Positions 34,616-43,237 of a stretch of DNA of 64,000 bases are shown here, piece by piece. Position 1 is the stretch's first letter; each line of letters opens with the position of its first letter. Position numbers and translations under genes: made by a program. Below the pieces are notes generated by a model. The model did not search any database, was not told the DNA's origin, and saw only the letters and a list, made by a program, of their open reading frames with translations. Origin of the DNA: Bacteroides zoogleoformans (GTDB lineage Bacteria; Bacteroidota; Bacteroidia; Bacteroidales; Bacteroidaceae); contig NZ_CP027231.1 in assembly GCF_002998435.1 (NCBI RefSeq), positions 186,001 to 250,000 on the forward strand, given 5' to 3'.

Positions 34616-35785
34616 ATGAAAGCGTTAAAAAATTATCTCGACAAGATAAAGCCGAACTTTGAAGAGGGCGGCAAACTCCACGCGTTTCGTTCGGTGTTCG
34701 ATGGCTTTGAAACATTTTTGTTTGTGCCGAACGCCACTTCGAAATCGGGAACGCATATTCACGACTCTATCGACAGCAAACGCATCATGTCGATGGTGGT
34801 CATTGCGTTGATACCGGCATTGTTGTTCGGAATGTACAACGTAGGTTACCAACATTTCCACGCTACCGGTGCTTCCGGCAGTTTCATCGAGATGTTTGCC
34901 TATGGTTTTCTGGCTGTATTGCCTAAAATCATTGTTTCTTATGTGGTGGGACTCGGCATTGAATTTGTCGTTGCCCAATGGAAGAATGAGGAAATTCAGG
35001 AAGGTTTCCTCGTTTCCGGTATATTGATTCCGATGATTGTGCCTGTAGATTGTCCATTATGGATTCTGGCCGTCGCCACTGCTTTTTCCGTGATTTTTGC
35101 CAAAGAAGTTTTTGGCGGTACGGGTATGAACATTTTCAACGTGGCTTTGATTACACGTGCATTCCTTTTCTTTGCCTATCCTACGAAGATGTCCGGTGAT
35201 GCTGTTTGGGTGTCGGGCAATTCCATCTTTGGATTGGGGCAACAGGTAGACGGTCTGACGGTGGCTACTCCGTTAGGCGTGGCAGCCACAACGGGTGCCG
35301 CGCCGGAATTCTCCATGGATATGATTTACGGTTTCATACCGGGTTCTATTGGAGAAACAAGTGTCATTGCCATTGCAATGGGAGCTGCATTGTTATTGTG
35401 GACGGGCATTGCAAGTTGGAAGACCATGCTCTCGGTGTTCGTGGGCGGTGCCTTCATGGCTTGTGTATTCAACGCCATCGGCCCTGATACGCCTATGGCG
35501 CAGATGCCTTGGTACGAGCACCTCGTGCTGGGTGGTTTCTGCTTTGGCGCCGTATTCATGGCTACCGATCCTGTAACTTCGGCCCGTACGGAGACCGGCA
35601 AGTATATCTTTGGTTTCCTGATTGGTGTTATGGCTATTGTAATCCGTGTGTTGAATCCGGGTTATCCTGAAGGCATGATGCTTGCCATTCTGCTGATGAA
35701 CATCTTTGCTCCGCTGATTGACTACTTCGTTGTACAGAACAACATCAGTCGCCGCGAGAAACGTGCAATAAAGTCTAATAATTAA
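34616..35785 (+). CDS. nqrB: Na+-translocating NADH:quinone reductase subunit B
   Basis: Membrane subunit with about ten helices carrying covalent FMN and riboflavin and much of the ion path. 389 residues. The FMN attachment motif is DGLTVATPL with Thr 218, matching the S/TxAT pattern of NqrB. Other signatures: DSKRIMSMVVIALIPAL and FGGTGMNIFNVALITRAFLFF. Second in the operon; 14 bp to nqrC. Confidence 0.95.
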   Translation: MKALKNYLDKIKPNFEEGGKLHAFRSVFDGFETFLFVPNATSKSGTHIHDSIDSKRIMSMVVIALIPALLFGMYNVGYQHFHATGASGSFIEMFAYGFLAVLPKIIVSYVVGLGIEFVVAQWKNEEIQEGFLVSGILIPMIVPVDCPLWILAVATAFSVIFAKEVFGGTGMNIFNVALITRAFLFFAYPTKMSGDAVWVSGNSIFGLGQQVDGLTVATPLGVAATTGAAPEFSMDMIYGFIPGSIGETSVIAIAMGAALLLWTGIASWKTMLSVFVGGAFMACVFNAIGPDTPMAQMPWYEHLVLGGFCFGAVFMATDPVTSARTETGKYIFGFLIGVMAIVIRVLNPGYPEGMMLAILLMNIFAPLIDYFVVQNNISRREKRAIKSNN

Positions 35786-35799
35786 ATACCGGAAAAGAA

Positions 35800-36489
35800 A
35801 TGAATACCAATAGTAACAGTTATACTATCATTTACGCTTCGGTAATGGTTGTTATCGTAGCATTCCTGCTGGCATTCGTAAGTTCCTCCTTGCGCGAAAC
35901 GCAACAAAAAAACGTGGAGCTGGACACGAAGAAGCAGATTTTGTCCGCATTGGGCGTGAAGGACGTGAAGGAACCCGATGCAGAATATAATAAATATGTA
36001 AAAGGCGATATGTTGATGAATGAGGACGGTACACTTACAGAGAATACCGGCGCATTTGTCACCGCTTACGAGAAAGAAGCGAAGGAGCATAAACGCTTGC
36101 ACGTGTTTGTAGCCGAAGTAAATGGAGAGACCAAATATGTGTTCCCCGTTTACGGTGCCGGTCTTTGGGGAGCCATTTGGGGCTATGTGGCATTGAATGG
36201 CGACAAGGATACGGTTTTCGGTGTCTATTTCTCTCATGCCAGTGAAACGCCGGGATTGGGAGCTGAAATTGCTACGCCTCACTTCCAAGGGGAATTCACC
36301 GGAAAGAAAACATTGGAGAATGGTGAAATAGCCCTTGGTGTCGTGAAGAACGGGAAGGTGGAAAAGGCAGCATATCAGGTGGACGGAATCTCCGGTGGCA
36401 CCATCACCTCGGTAGGCGTGAATGACATGCTGAAGAACTGCTTGAGTAGCTACAAGATTTTTTTAACCAATAATAAGGAGGAGGAATAA
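35800..36489 (+). CDS. nqrC: Na+-translocating NADH:quinone reductase subunit C
   Basis: Membrane-anchored subunit with periplasmic FMN. 229 residues: one N-terminal helix (8-30) and a soluble FMN-binding domain. The FMN is attached to Thr 201 in DGISGGTITS. GAGLWGAIWGYVAL and ETPGLGAEIATP are conserved parts of the fold. Four bp separate it from nqrD. Confidence 0.95.
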   Translation: MNTNSNSYTIIYASVMVVIVAFLLAFVSSSLRETQQKNVELDTKKQILSALGVKDVKEPDAEYNKYVKGDMLMNEDGTLTENTGAFVTAYEKEAKEHKRLHVFVAEVNGETKYVFPVYGAGLWGAIWGYVALNGDKDTVFGVYFSHASETPGLGAEIATPHFQGEFTGKKTLENGEIALGVVKNGKVEKAAYQVDGISGGTITSVGVNDMLKNCLSSYKIFLTNNKEEE

Positions 36490-36493
36490 GAAT

Positions 36494-37132
36494 ATGGCAT
36501 CATTGTTTTCAAAGAAGAATAAAGAAGTATTCTCCACTCCGTTGGGGTTGAATAACCCCGTTACCGTACAAGTATTGGGCATCTGTTCGGCTTTGGCCGT
36601 TACAGCCAAGCTGGAGCCTGCTATCGTGATGGGACTTTCTGTAACGGTGATTACGGCATTCTCCAATGTGGTGATTTCATTGCTGCGCAAGACTATTCCC
36701 AACCGTATACGTATCATCGTGCAGTTGGTGGTGGTGGCTGCTTTGGTGACTATTGTAAGTGAGGTGCTGAAAGCCTTTGCTTACGACGTGAGCGTGCAAC
36801 TCTCCGTATACGTGGGTCTGATTATCACCAACTGTATATTGATGGGACGCTTGGAAGCGTTTGCCATGCAGAATGGTCCTTGGGAGTCTTGTCTCGACGG
36901 CATCGGTAATGGTTTGGGCTATGCCAAGATTCTGGTCATCGTGGCTTTCTTCCGCGAGTTATTGGGATCGGGAACCCTGCTTGGTTTTAATATCCTGAAC
37001 CACGATTGGCTGAAGAGCCTTGGTTATGTGAACAACGGCTTGATGCTGATGCCACCCATGGCACTCATCATTGTGGCTTGTATCATCTGGTTTCAGCGTT
37101 CCCGTAACAAGGAATTACAAGAGAAACAGTAA
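36494..37132 (+). CDS. nqrD: Na+-translocating NADH:quinone reductase subunit D
   Basis: Integral membrane subunit, 212 residues with about six helices, part of the ion channel with NqrE and containing half of an intramembrane iron site in known structures. Begins MASLFSKKNKEVFSTPLGLNNP; contains AVTAKLEPAIVMGLSVTVIT and YVGLIITNCILMGRLEAFAM, whose Cys is a likely iron ligand. Confidence 0.95.
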   Translation: MASLFSKKNKEVFSTPLGLNNPVTVQVLGICSALAVTAKLEPAIVMGLSVTVITAFSNVVISLLRKTIPNRIRIIVQLVVVAALVTIVSEVLKAFAYDVSVQLSVYVGLIITNCILMGRLEAFAMQNGPWESCLDGIGNGLGYAKILVIVAFFRELLGSGTLLGFNILNHDWLKSLGYVNNGLMLMPPMALIIVACIIWFQRSRNKELQEKQ

Positions 37133-37168
37133 TTAAAAATAAAGTATTTTCATTTTTAATGAACTAAC

Positions 37169-37795
37169 ATGGAACATTTATTAAGTTTATTTGTCCGCTC
37201 TATCTTTGTGGACAACATGATATTCGCTTTTTTCCTCGGTATGTGCTCTTATCTGGCCGTATCGAAGAACGTGAAGACAGCCTTGGGACTGGGTGCCGCC
37301 GTTACTTTTGTGCTGGTAGTGACACTTCCGGTCAATTATCTGTTGCAAACCAGAGTGCTGGGGCCTGATGCCATTATCGAAGGAGTCGATCTCAGCTTCC
37401 TGAGTTTTATTCTTTTCATAGCCGTTATTGCCGGTATCGTGCAGCTGGTGGAAATGGTGGTTGAACGTTTCAGCCCTTCGCTCTATGCTTCGTTGGGTAT
37501 CTTTTTGCCTTTGATTGCCGTGAACTGTGCCATCATGGGAGCCTCGCTCTTTATGCAGCAACGTATCACGATGGGTGAGAGCGATCCTAAATATATAGGG
37601 GGCATTGCTGACGCGGTTGCCTATGCATTGGGTTCGGGTATCGGCTGGTTGCTGGCTATTGTCGGTTTGGCTGCCATTCGTGAGAAAATGGCTTACTCTG
37701 ACGTGCCTGCTCCGTTGAGGGGGTTGGGCATCACGTTCATTACCGTAGGCTTGATGGCGATGGCATTTATGTGTTTTTCGGGTTTGAAAATCTAA
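37169..37795 (+). CDS. nqrE: Na+-translocating NADH:quinone reductase subunit E
   Basis: Integral membrane subunit homologous to NqrD in inverted topology, 208 residues and about six helices. [14 protein letters not shown] near the N-terminus and [15 protein letters not shown] in the middle contain the conserved Cys residues that complete the membrane iron centre. Fifth in the operon. Confidence 0.95.
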   Translation: MEHLLSLFVRSIFVDNMIFAFFLGMCSYLAVSKNVKTALGLGAAVTFVLVVTLPVNYLLQTRVLGPDAIIEGVDLSFLSFILFIAVIAGIVQLVEMVVERFSPSLYASLGIFLPLIAVNCAIMGASLFMQQRITMGESDPKYIGGIADAVAYALGSGIGWLLAIVGLAAIREKMAYSDVPAPLRGLGITFITVGLMAMAFMCFSGLKI

Positions 37796-37813
37796 AAAGA
37801 AAGGAATAAGACA

Positions 37814-39082
37814 ATGGATATAAATATGATATTAGCAAGCATTGGAGTATTCCTGGTGGTTATTTTGTTGCTTGTAGTCATCCTGTTGGTTGCCAAGAAA
37901 TTCTTGATACCGTCGGGAAATGTGAACATCACCATCAATGACAAGGATGTGCTGACGGTGCCGCAGGGCGGAACCCTGTTGGGAACACTGTCGGAGCAGG
38001 GCATTTACCTTTCTTCTGCTTGTGGTGGTAAAGGTTCTTGCGGACAGTGTAAATGTCAGGTACCCGAAGGGGGCGGTGAAATTCTCGACTCTGAAAAAGG
38101 GCATTTCACTCGCAAACAAATCAAAGACAATTGGCGTTTGGCTTGCCAATGTAAGGTAAAAGGCGATTTGGGCATAAAGGTTCCCGAATCGGTGATGGGC
38201 GTCAAGGAATACGAATGTACGGTTATCAGCAATAAAAACGTGGCTACCTTTATCAAAGAGTTCAAAGTTCAGTTGCCTGCCGGTGCCCATATGGACTTTA
38301 TCCCCGGTTCTTATGCTCAAATCAAGATTCCTGCATTCTCCATGGACTATGATAAGGACATCGACAAGAGCCTGATTGGTGAAGAATACCTGCCTGCCTG
38401 GCAGAAGTTCGGACTGTTCCCGCTGAAGTGCGTCAACACCGAACCTACCATTCGCGCTTACTCTATGGCCAACTATCCTGCCGAGGGAGATGTGTTCATG
38501 CTGACGGTACGCATTGCCACCCCTCCTTTCAAGGCAGATCGTAGTGGCTTCATGGATGTTAATCCGGGTATCGCTTCTTCTTACATTTTCACGCTGAAAC
38601 CGGGTGATAAGGTAATAATGAGCGGCCCTTACGGTGATTTCCATCCGCACTTTGACTCTAAGCGTGAAATGATTTGGGTAGGTGGTGGTGCCGGTATGGC
38701 TCCGCTTCGCGCGCAGATTATGCACATGACCAAGACGTTGCACACTACCGATCGCGAGATGCACTACTTCTATGGTGCCCGTGCGTTGAACGAAGTGTTC
38801 TATCTGGATGACTTCCTCGGAATTGAAAAAGAATTTCCCAACTTCCATTTCCATCTGGCACTTGACCGTCCGGATCCCGCAGCCTATGCGGCGGGCGTGA
38901 AGTATACTGCCGGTTTTGTTCATCAGGTGATGTTGGATACTTATTTGAAAGACCATGAGGCTCCCGAAGACATCGAATACTATATGTGCGGCCCCGGCCC
39001 GATGTCGAAAGCCGTGGTTGCCATGCTTACCGACCTCGGCGTAGAAGAACAATCTATCTTGTTCGATAACTTTGGAGGTTAA
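37814..39082 (+). CDS. nqrF: Na+-translocating NADH:quinone reductase subunit F
   Basis: NADH-oxidising entry subunit. 422 residues: N-terminal membrane helix (5-30), plant-type [2Fe-2S] ferredoxin domain with Cys 70, 76, 79 and 111 (ACGGKGSCGQCKC and RLACQC), an FAD domain with RAYSMANYP, and a NADH domain with GGGAGMAPLRAQI and MCGPGPM. Last gene of the operon; followed by a hairpin terminator at 39117-39192. Confidence 0.96.
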   Translation: MDINMILASIGVFLVVILLLVVILLVAKKFLIPSGNVNITINDKDVLTVPQGGTLLGTLSEQGIYLSSACGGKGSCGQCKCQVPEGGGEILDSEKGHFTRKQIKDNWRLACQCKVKGDLGIKVPESVMGVKEYECTVISNKNVATFIKEFKVQLPAGAHMDFIPGSYAQIKIPAFSMDYDKDIDKSLIGEEYLPAWQKFGLFPLKCVNTEPTIRAYSMANYPAEGDVFMLTVRIATPPFKADRSGFMDVNPGIASSYIFTLKPGDKVIMSGPYGDFHPHFDSKREMIWVGGGAGMAPLRAQIMHMTKTLHTTDREMHYFYGARALNEVFYLDDFLGIEKEFPNFHFHLALDRPDPAAYAAGVKYTAGFVHQVMLDTYLKDHEAPEDIEYYMCGPGPMSKAVVAMLTDLGVEEQSILFDNFGG

Positions 39083-39116
39083 TCCCCCGATAGGGAAAAA
39101 ACAATGATTTTTTTTA

Positions 39117-39192
39117 AGGCGCGGATTACGCGGAATTCACGGATTTAATTTGTCAAAACCGTATTGATTCCATGTAATCCGCGCCTCTTTTT
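39117..39192 (+). terminator. Palindromic terminator after nqrF
   Basis: 13-bp perfect arms AGGCGCGGATTAC (39117-39129) and its complement (39174-39186), 44-nt centre, followed by a T run (39188-39192). It shares its arm sequence design with the element at 16554-16622, so it doubles as a member of a palindromic repeat family. Confidence 0.65.
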
Positions 39193-39502
39193 ATTATTGT
39201 ACACACCGGCCCCTTGTGTAAGCTTTTAGTCGTTTGGGTAGACTACGTTCCATTCTTTTCTCAATTCATCCATGATATGCATCATGCGTAAAGTCTCGCG
39301 TCATTAATCGCCGGAAAAAAGCTATCAATAAGTTCTTGTGAATTACGAAGACAGGTGTTTCTGGCGAATTATGTAAATGGGTCAACTTCAAAACAGATGG
39401 TACATTGTCAAGATAAACCTTTTTGTTATATTTGCAGGGTAATGAGTTTCGTAATCTCAAAACAGCTTCTGAAAGAATCACGTTTCTTCAATAGACAACA
39501 AT
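39187..39502. other. Spacer upstream of the DEAD-box helicase
   Basis: About 315 bp with no gene recognised. An 71-codon frame on the minus strand (39266-39481) runs through the helicase promoter and is not supported. The only clear signal is the promoter at 39405-39434. Confidence 0.5.
39405..39434 (+). promoter_or_regulatory. Promoter of the DbpA-like helicase gene
   Basis: TTG (39405-39407), 19 bp, TATATTTG (39427-39434); start codon 69 bp after the -7 box. Confidence 0.65.
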
Positions 39503-40828
39503 ATGGTGAATAAAGAGGATATACTCCACAACTTGAAAATAGAGGAACTCAACCCGATGCAGCTCGCAGCCGGCCGGGCCTATGATGAACAAAAAGATAT
39601 GGTGTTGCTTTCGCCTACGGGAAGTGGAAAGACATTGGCTTTTCTCTTGCCGTTGGTGCAAAAGTTAAAAAATGAAATAAAAGGTGTGCAGGCTGTGGTA
39701 CTGGTGCCTTCGCGTGAGTTAGCCTTACAGACGGAAAGCGTTTTTAAGCAGATGAACACTTCATTTAAAGCCATCAGTTGCTACGGCGGCCGTCCGGCAA
39801 TGGAGGAACATCGCACCATTAGAGGAGTGAACCCGGCTGTAATCATTGGTACACCGGGACGTATGAACGACCATCTGAAGAAGGGAAACTTTGATGTCGA
39901 TACCGTTCATACGTTGGTAATCGACGAGTTTGACAAATCATTGGAATTTGGTTTTCACGACGAAATGGCGGAAATCATCGGACAACTGCCCGGGGTAAAG
40001 AAACGTGTTCTTCTTTCGGCCACAGACGCTGAAGAAATTCCGCAATTCGTGGGGTTGGGAGAGGACGCCTGTATCAAACTGAATTTCCTCTCCCAAGACG
40101 GTTCTTTGTCGGAACGTCTGAACTTGTTGCAAGTGCATTCGCCTGAAAAAGACAAACTGGCAACACTTTATCGGCTGCTTTGTATGTTAGGTGAAGCCTC
40201 TACGCTCGTTTTTGTCAATCATCGGGAGAGTGTGGAACGAGTGGCGGGCTATCTGCTGGCAAAGAAGTTTCCTTGCGATACTTTCCACGGTGGTATGGAG
40301 CAACAAGACCGCGAACGGGCGCTTTATAAATTCCGAAACGGTACGTGCCCTGTCCTTATCTCTACCGACCTGGCCGCACGTGGGCTGGACATTCTGGGTA
40401 TAGACAATGTAGTGCACTATCATTTGCCGGTCAACGAAGAGGCTTTTACTCACCGCAACGGACGTACCGCACGCTGGCAGGCGAACGGCTCTTCTTTTCT
40501 GATACTTCACTCCGAAGAGCGCTTGCCGGATTACATTTCCGCGGAGATTCCTGTTTTTGAGCTTTCATCGCAGGCAGTAAAGCCCATAAAGGCCCGTTGG
40601 GCTACGCTCTATATCGGTAAAGGTAAGAAAGATAAGCTTAATAAGATAGATATTGCAGGCTTTTTATATAAGAAAGGTGGATTGATGCGCGAAGACGTGG
40701 GGCAGGTAGATGTGAAAGAACATTATGCTTTTGTGGCCGTACGCCGTTCCAAACTGAAACAGTTGCTTACTTTAATTAAAGGAGAAAAGATAAAAGGCAT
40801 GAAAACTATCGTTGAAGAGGCAAAATAG
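39503..40828 (+). CDS. DEAD-box RNA helicase, DbpA-like
   Basis: 441-residue ATP-dependent RNA helicase, probably acting on 23S rRNA during ribosome assembly. Q motif LNPMQ (16-20), Walker A SPTGSGKT (37-44), VPSRELALQ, GTPGR, motif II at 141-144 reads DEFD instead of DEAD, SAT at 172-174, ISTDLAARGLDI and HRNGRTARW. The C-terminal 80 residues form a DbpA RNA-binding-like domain. DEFD keeps the catalytic Asp-Glu pair and the final Asp, so activity is expected. Monocistronic. Confidence 0.9.
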   Translation: MVNKEDILHNLKIEELNPMQLAAGRAYDEQKDMVLLSPTGSGKTLAFLLPLVQKLKNEIKGVQAVVLVPSRELALQTESVFKQMNTSFKAISCYGGRPAMEEHRTIRGVNPAVIIGTPGRMNDHLKKGNFDVDTVHTLVIDEFDKSLEFGFHDEMAEIIGQLPGVKKRVLLSATDAEEIPQFVGLGEDACIKLNFLSQDGSLSERLNLLQVHSPEKDKLATLYRLLCMLGEASTLVFVNHRESVERVAGYLLAKKFPCDTFHGGMEQQDRERALYKFRNGTCPVLISTDLAARGLDILGIDNVVHYHLPVNEEAFTHRNGRTARWQANGSSFLILHSEERLPDYISAEIPVFELSSQAVKPIKARWATLYIGKGKKDKLNKIDIAGFLYKKGGLMREDVGQVDVKEHYAFVAVRRSKLKQLLTLIKGEKIKGMKTIVEEAK

Positions 40829-41033
40829 AAGCTTCTGGCTGACGTTTTGATAGTTTATAGCTTTTATTTCACTTTTAGTAACAAACGCGCTCTTCTTCTC
40901 AACCTGTTCTTTCATTTTCATTATAAAAAGTGAGGGTTGATATATTTATATAACAAATTGGCGCATATCTCTTGTATATACCAATAAAAAGTAAGATAAA
41001 TGTGGAATAAATCCGTAATTTCATAAAGAAAGA

Positions 41034-41064
41034 TTTGCAAAGCAGAAATTAATCCGTAATTTCG
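41034..41064 (+). promoter_or_regulatory. Promoter of the serC operon
   Basis: TTTG (41034-41037), 19 bp, TAATTTCG (41057-41064), one mismatch in the -7 box. The -7 region lies in the second copy of a 13-bp direct repeat AATCCGTAATTTC (41010-41022, 41051-41063), which could be a regulator site; that is inference. Confidence 0.55.
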
Positions 41065-41119
41065 CCATGTCGGAAGACATCAATAAACGAATTGTGTAAC
41101 CAAAACAAACTAATTTCAA

Positions 41120-42187
41120 ATGAAAAAGCATAATTTCAATGCAGGACCTTCTATTCTTCCTCGTGAGGTGATTGAAGATACAGCAAAAGCTGTTCTTGAT
41201 TTCAATGGTTCAGGCCTTTCACTGATGGAAATCAGCCATCGTGCTAAAGACTTCCAACCTGTTGTGGACGAAGCAGTGGCATTATTCAAAGAATTACTTA
41301 ATATCCCCGAAGGATATTCTGTTCTGTTCTTGGGAGGTGGCGCCAGCCTGGAATTCTGTATGATTCCTTTTAACTTCCTGGAAAAGAAAGCTGCTTACTT
41401 GAATACGGGCGTATGGGCAAAGAAAGCCATGAAAGAGGCCAAGGGATTCGGAGAAGTGGTTGAGGTGGCTTCTTCCGCTGAGGCTACTTATACGTACATA
41501 CCGAAAGATTATGCCATACCGGCCGATGCGGATTATTTCCATATCACGACCAACAACACGATTTACGGTACCGAACTGAAAGAAGATTTGAATGTAAACG
41601 TTCCGATGATTGCTGACATGTCTTCAGATATATTCTCACGTCCCATCGATGTGTCCAAATACATCTGTATTTACGGTGGTGCGCAGAAGAATCTGGCTCC
41701 TGCCGGCGTAACGTTCGTCATTGTGAAAAACGATGCATTGGGTAAAGTGTCTCGCTACATCCCTACCATGCTGAATTATCAAACACATATCGATGGGGGT
41801 TCCATGTTTAATACACCTCCCGTTCTTCCCATCTATTCGGCAATGCTCACTTTGCGCTGGAACAAAGCGCAAGGCGGTGTAAAAGAAATGGAGCGGCGCG
41901 CCATTGAGAAAGCTGATATGCTATATGCTGAAATAGACCGCAACAAGATGTTCGTGGGGACGGCAGCTAAAGAAGATCGCTCTCGCATGAATATCTGTTT
42001 CGTAATGAAGCCCGAATATAAAGATTTAGAGGCGGATTTCCTGAAGTTCGCTACGGAAAGAGGTATGGTGGGCATCAAGGGACACCGTTCGGTAGGCGGA
42101 TTCCGTGCATCCTGCTACAATGCTATGCCGAAAGAAAGTGTGCAGGCTTTGATTGATTGCATGCAAGAGTTTGAAAAACTTCATTAA
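41120..42187 (+). CDS. serC: Phosphoserine aminotransferase
   Basis: PLP enzyme converting 3-phosphohydroxypyruvate to phosphoserine in serine synthesis, and possibly acting in pyridoxine synthesis. The 355-residue product starts [14 protein letters not shown], the typical SerC opening. [10 protein letters not shown] binds the PLP phosphate; [17 protein letters not shown] contains the PLP lysine; [12 protein letters not shown] near the C-terminus binds substrate phosphate. First gene of serC-serA-DUF1015. Confidence 0.95.
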   Translation: MKKHNFNAGPSILPREVIEDTAKAVLDFNGSGLSLMEISHRAKDFQPVVDEAVALFKELLNIPEGYSVLFLGGGASLEFCMIPFNFLEKKAAYLNTGVWAKKAMKEAKGFGEVVEVASSAEATYTYIPKDYAIPADADYFHITTNNTIYGTELKEDLNVNVPMIADMSSDIFSRPIDVSKYICIYGGAQKNLAPAGVTFVIVKNDALGKVSRYIPTMLNYQTHIDGGSMFNTPPVLPIYSAMLTLRWNKAQGGVKEMERRAIEKADMLYAEIDRNKMFVGTAAKEDRSRMNICFVMKPEYKDLEADFLKFATERGMVGIKGHRSVGGFRASCYNAMPKESVQALIDCMQEFEKLH

Positions 42188-42196
42188 TAATATCTT

Positions 42197-42265
42197 CGCC
42201 ACAGACTGCACGGGTTTGCACAAGTCGTTTCCTAAAAAATAGAGTGTGCCTTGTGCAATCTGTGG
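42197..42265. repeat. Intergenic palindromic element between serC and serA
   Basis: 14-bp arms GCCACAGACTGCAC (42197-42210) and GTGCAATCTGTGGC (42252-42265) with one mismatched pair and a 41-nt centre. It has no clear T tract and lies inside an operon, so it may mark mRNA processing rather than termination. Confidence 0.65.
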
Positions 42266-42292
42266 CAATTTCTTTTCTAATATAGTAGAATT

Positions 42293-43213
42293 ATGAAAGT
42301 ATTAGTCGCAACAGACAAACCGTTTGCCAAAGTGGCTGTGGACGGTATTCGTAAAGAGATTGAAGCAGCCGGTTACGAGCTCGTATTGCTGGAGAAATAT
42401 GGTGAGAAAACCAAGTTGCTGGAAGCCGTGAAAGATGTCGAAGCTATTATTATTCGTAGTGACGTCATAGACGCCGAAGTGCTGGATGCCGCTCAAAAAC
42501 TGAAAATCGTGGTGCGTGCAGGTGCCGGTTATGACAATGTGGATTTGGAAGCTGCCACCGCTCATAACGTTTGCGTGATGAATACTCCGGGGCAGAATTC
42601 CAACGCTGTGGCCGAACTGGCTTTCGGGCTTATGGTGATGGCTGTCCGCAATATGTACAATGGAACTTCGGGAACCGAACTGAAAGGTAAGAAGTTGGGT
42701 ATCCATGCTTATGGCAACGTTGGTCGCAACGTGGCCCGCATAGCCAAAGGTTTCGGTATGGATATTTATGCATTCGATGCTTTCTGTCCTAAAGAAGTGA
42801 TTGAGAAAGAGGGTGTGAAAGCTGTGGCTTCTGCCGAAGAACTGTACTCCACTTGCGACGTCATCTCATTGCACATTCCGGCAACCGCTGAAACGAAGAA
42901 CTCCATTAATCACGCTTTGGTGAACCGGATGCCCAAAGGTGGTCTGTTGGTGAATACTGCCCGTAAGGAAGTGATCAATGAAGCCGAGTTGATTCAGCTA
43001 TTGGAAGAGCGTACGGATTTGAAGTACGTGACCGATATTATGCCGGCAGCCAACGAAACCTTTGTTTCTCGATTTGCAGGGCGTTATTTCTCCACACCGA
43101 AGAAGATGGGTGCACAGACAGCCGAGGCCAATATCAATGCGGGCATTGCAGCTGCCTGCCAGATTGTAGGTTTCCTGAAAGAAGGCTGTGAGAAATTCCG
43201 TGTAAACAAATAA
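42293..43213 (+). CDS. serA: D-3-phosphoglycerate dehydrogenase (short form)
   Basis: NAD-dependent oxidation of 3-phosphoglycerate, first step of serine synthesis. 306 residues, lacking the C-terminal ACT regulatory domain found in Escherichia coli SerA. VVRAGAGYDNVDLEAA and MNTPGQNSNAVAELAFG hold substrate contacts, GIHAYGNVGRNVA is the Rossmann glycine motif, and NTARKEVINEAEL follows. The usual catalytic His region near the C-terminus is atypical (FSTPKKMGAQTAEA), as in other short Bacteroides forms. Followed 24 bp later by the DUF1015 gene. Confidence 0.93.
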   Translation: MKVLVATDKPFAKVAVDGIRKEIEAAGYELVLLEKYGEKTKLLEAVKDVEAIIIRSDVIDAEVLDAAQKLKIVVRAGAGYDNVDLEAATAHNVCVMNTPGQNSNAVAELAFGLMVMAVRNMYNGTSGTELKGKKLGIHAYGNVGRNVARIAKGFGMDIYAFDAFCPKEVIEKEGVKAVASAEELYSTCDVISLHIPATAETKNSINHALVNRMPKGGLLVNTARKEVINEAELIQLLEERTDLKYVTDIMPAANETFVSRFAGRYFSTPKKMGAQTAEANINAGIAAACQIVGFLKEGCEKFRVNK

Positions 43214-43237
43214 TGGCAAAAAAAAATAATATCCTCT

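Noticed and set aside
37832..39052. 406-codon minus-strand frame opposite nqrF
   Set aside because: Antisense shadow of nqrF, which has its full ferredoxin, FAD and NADH motifs.
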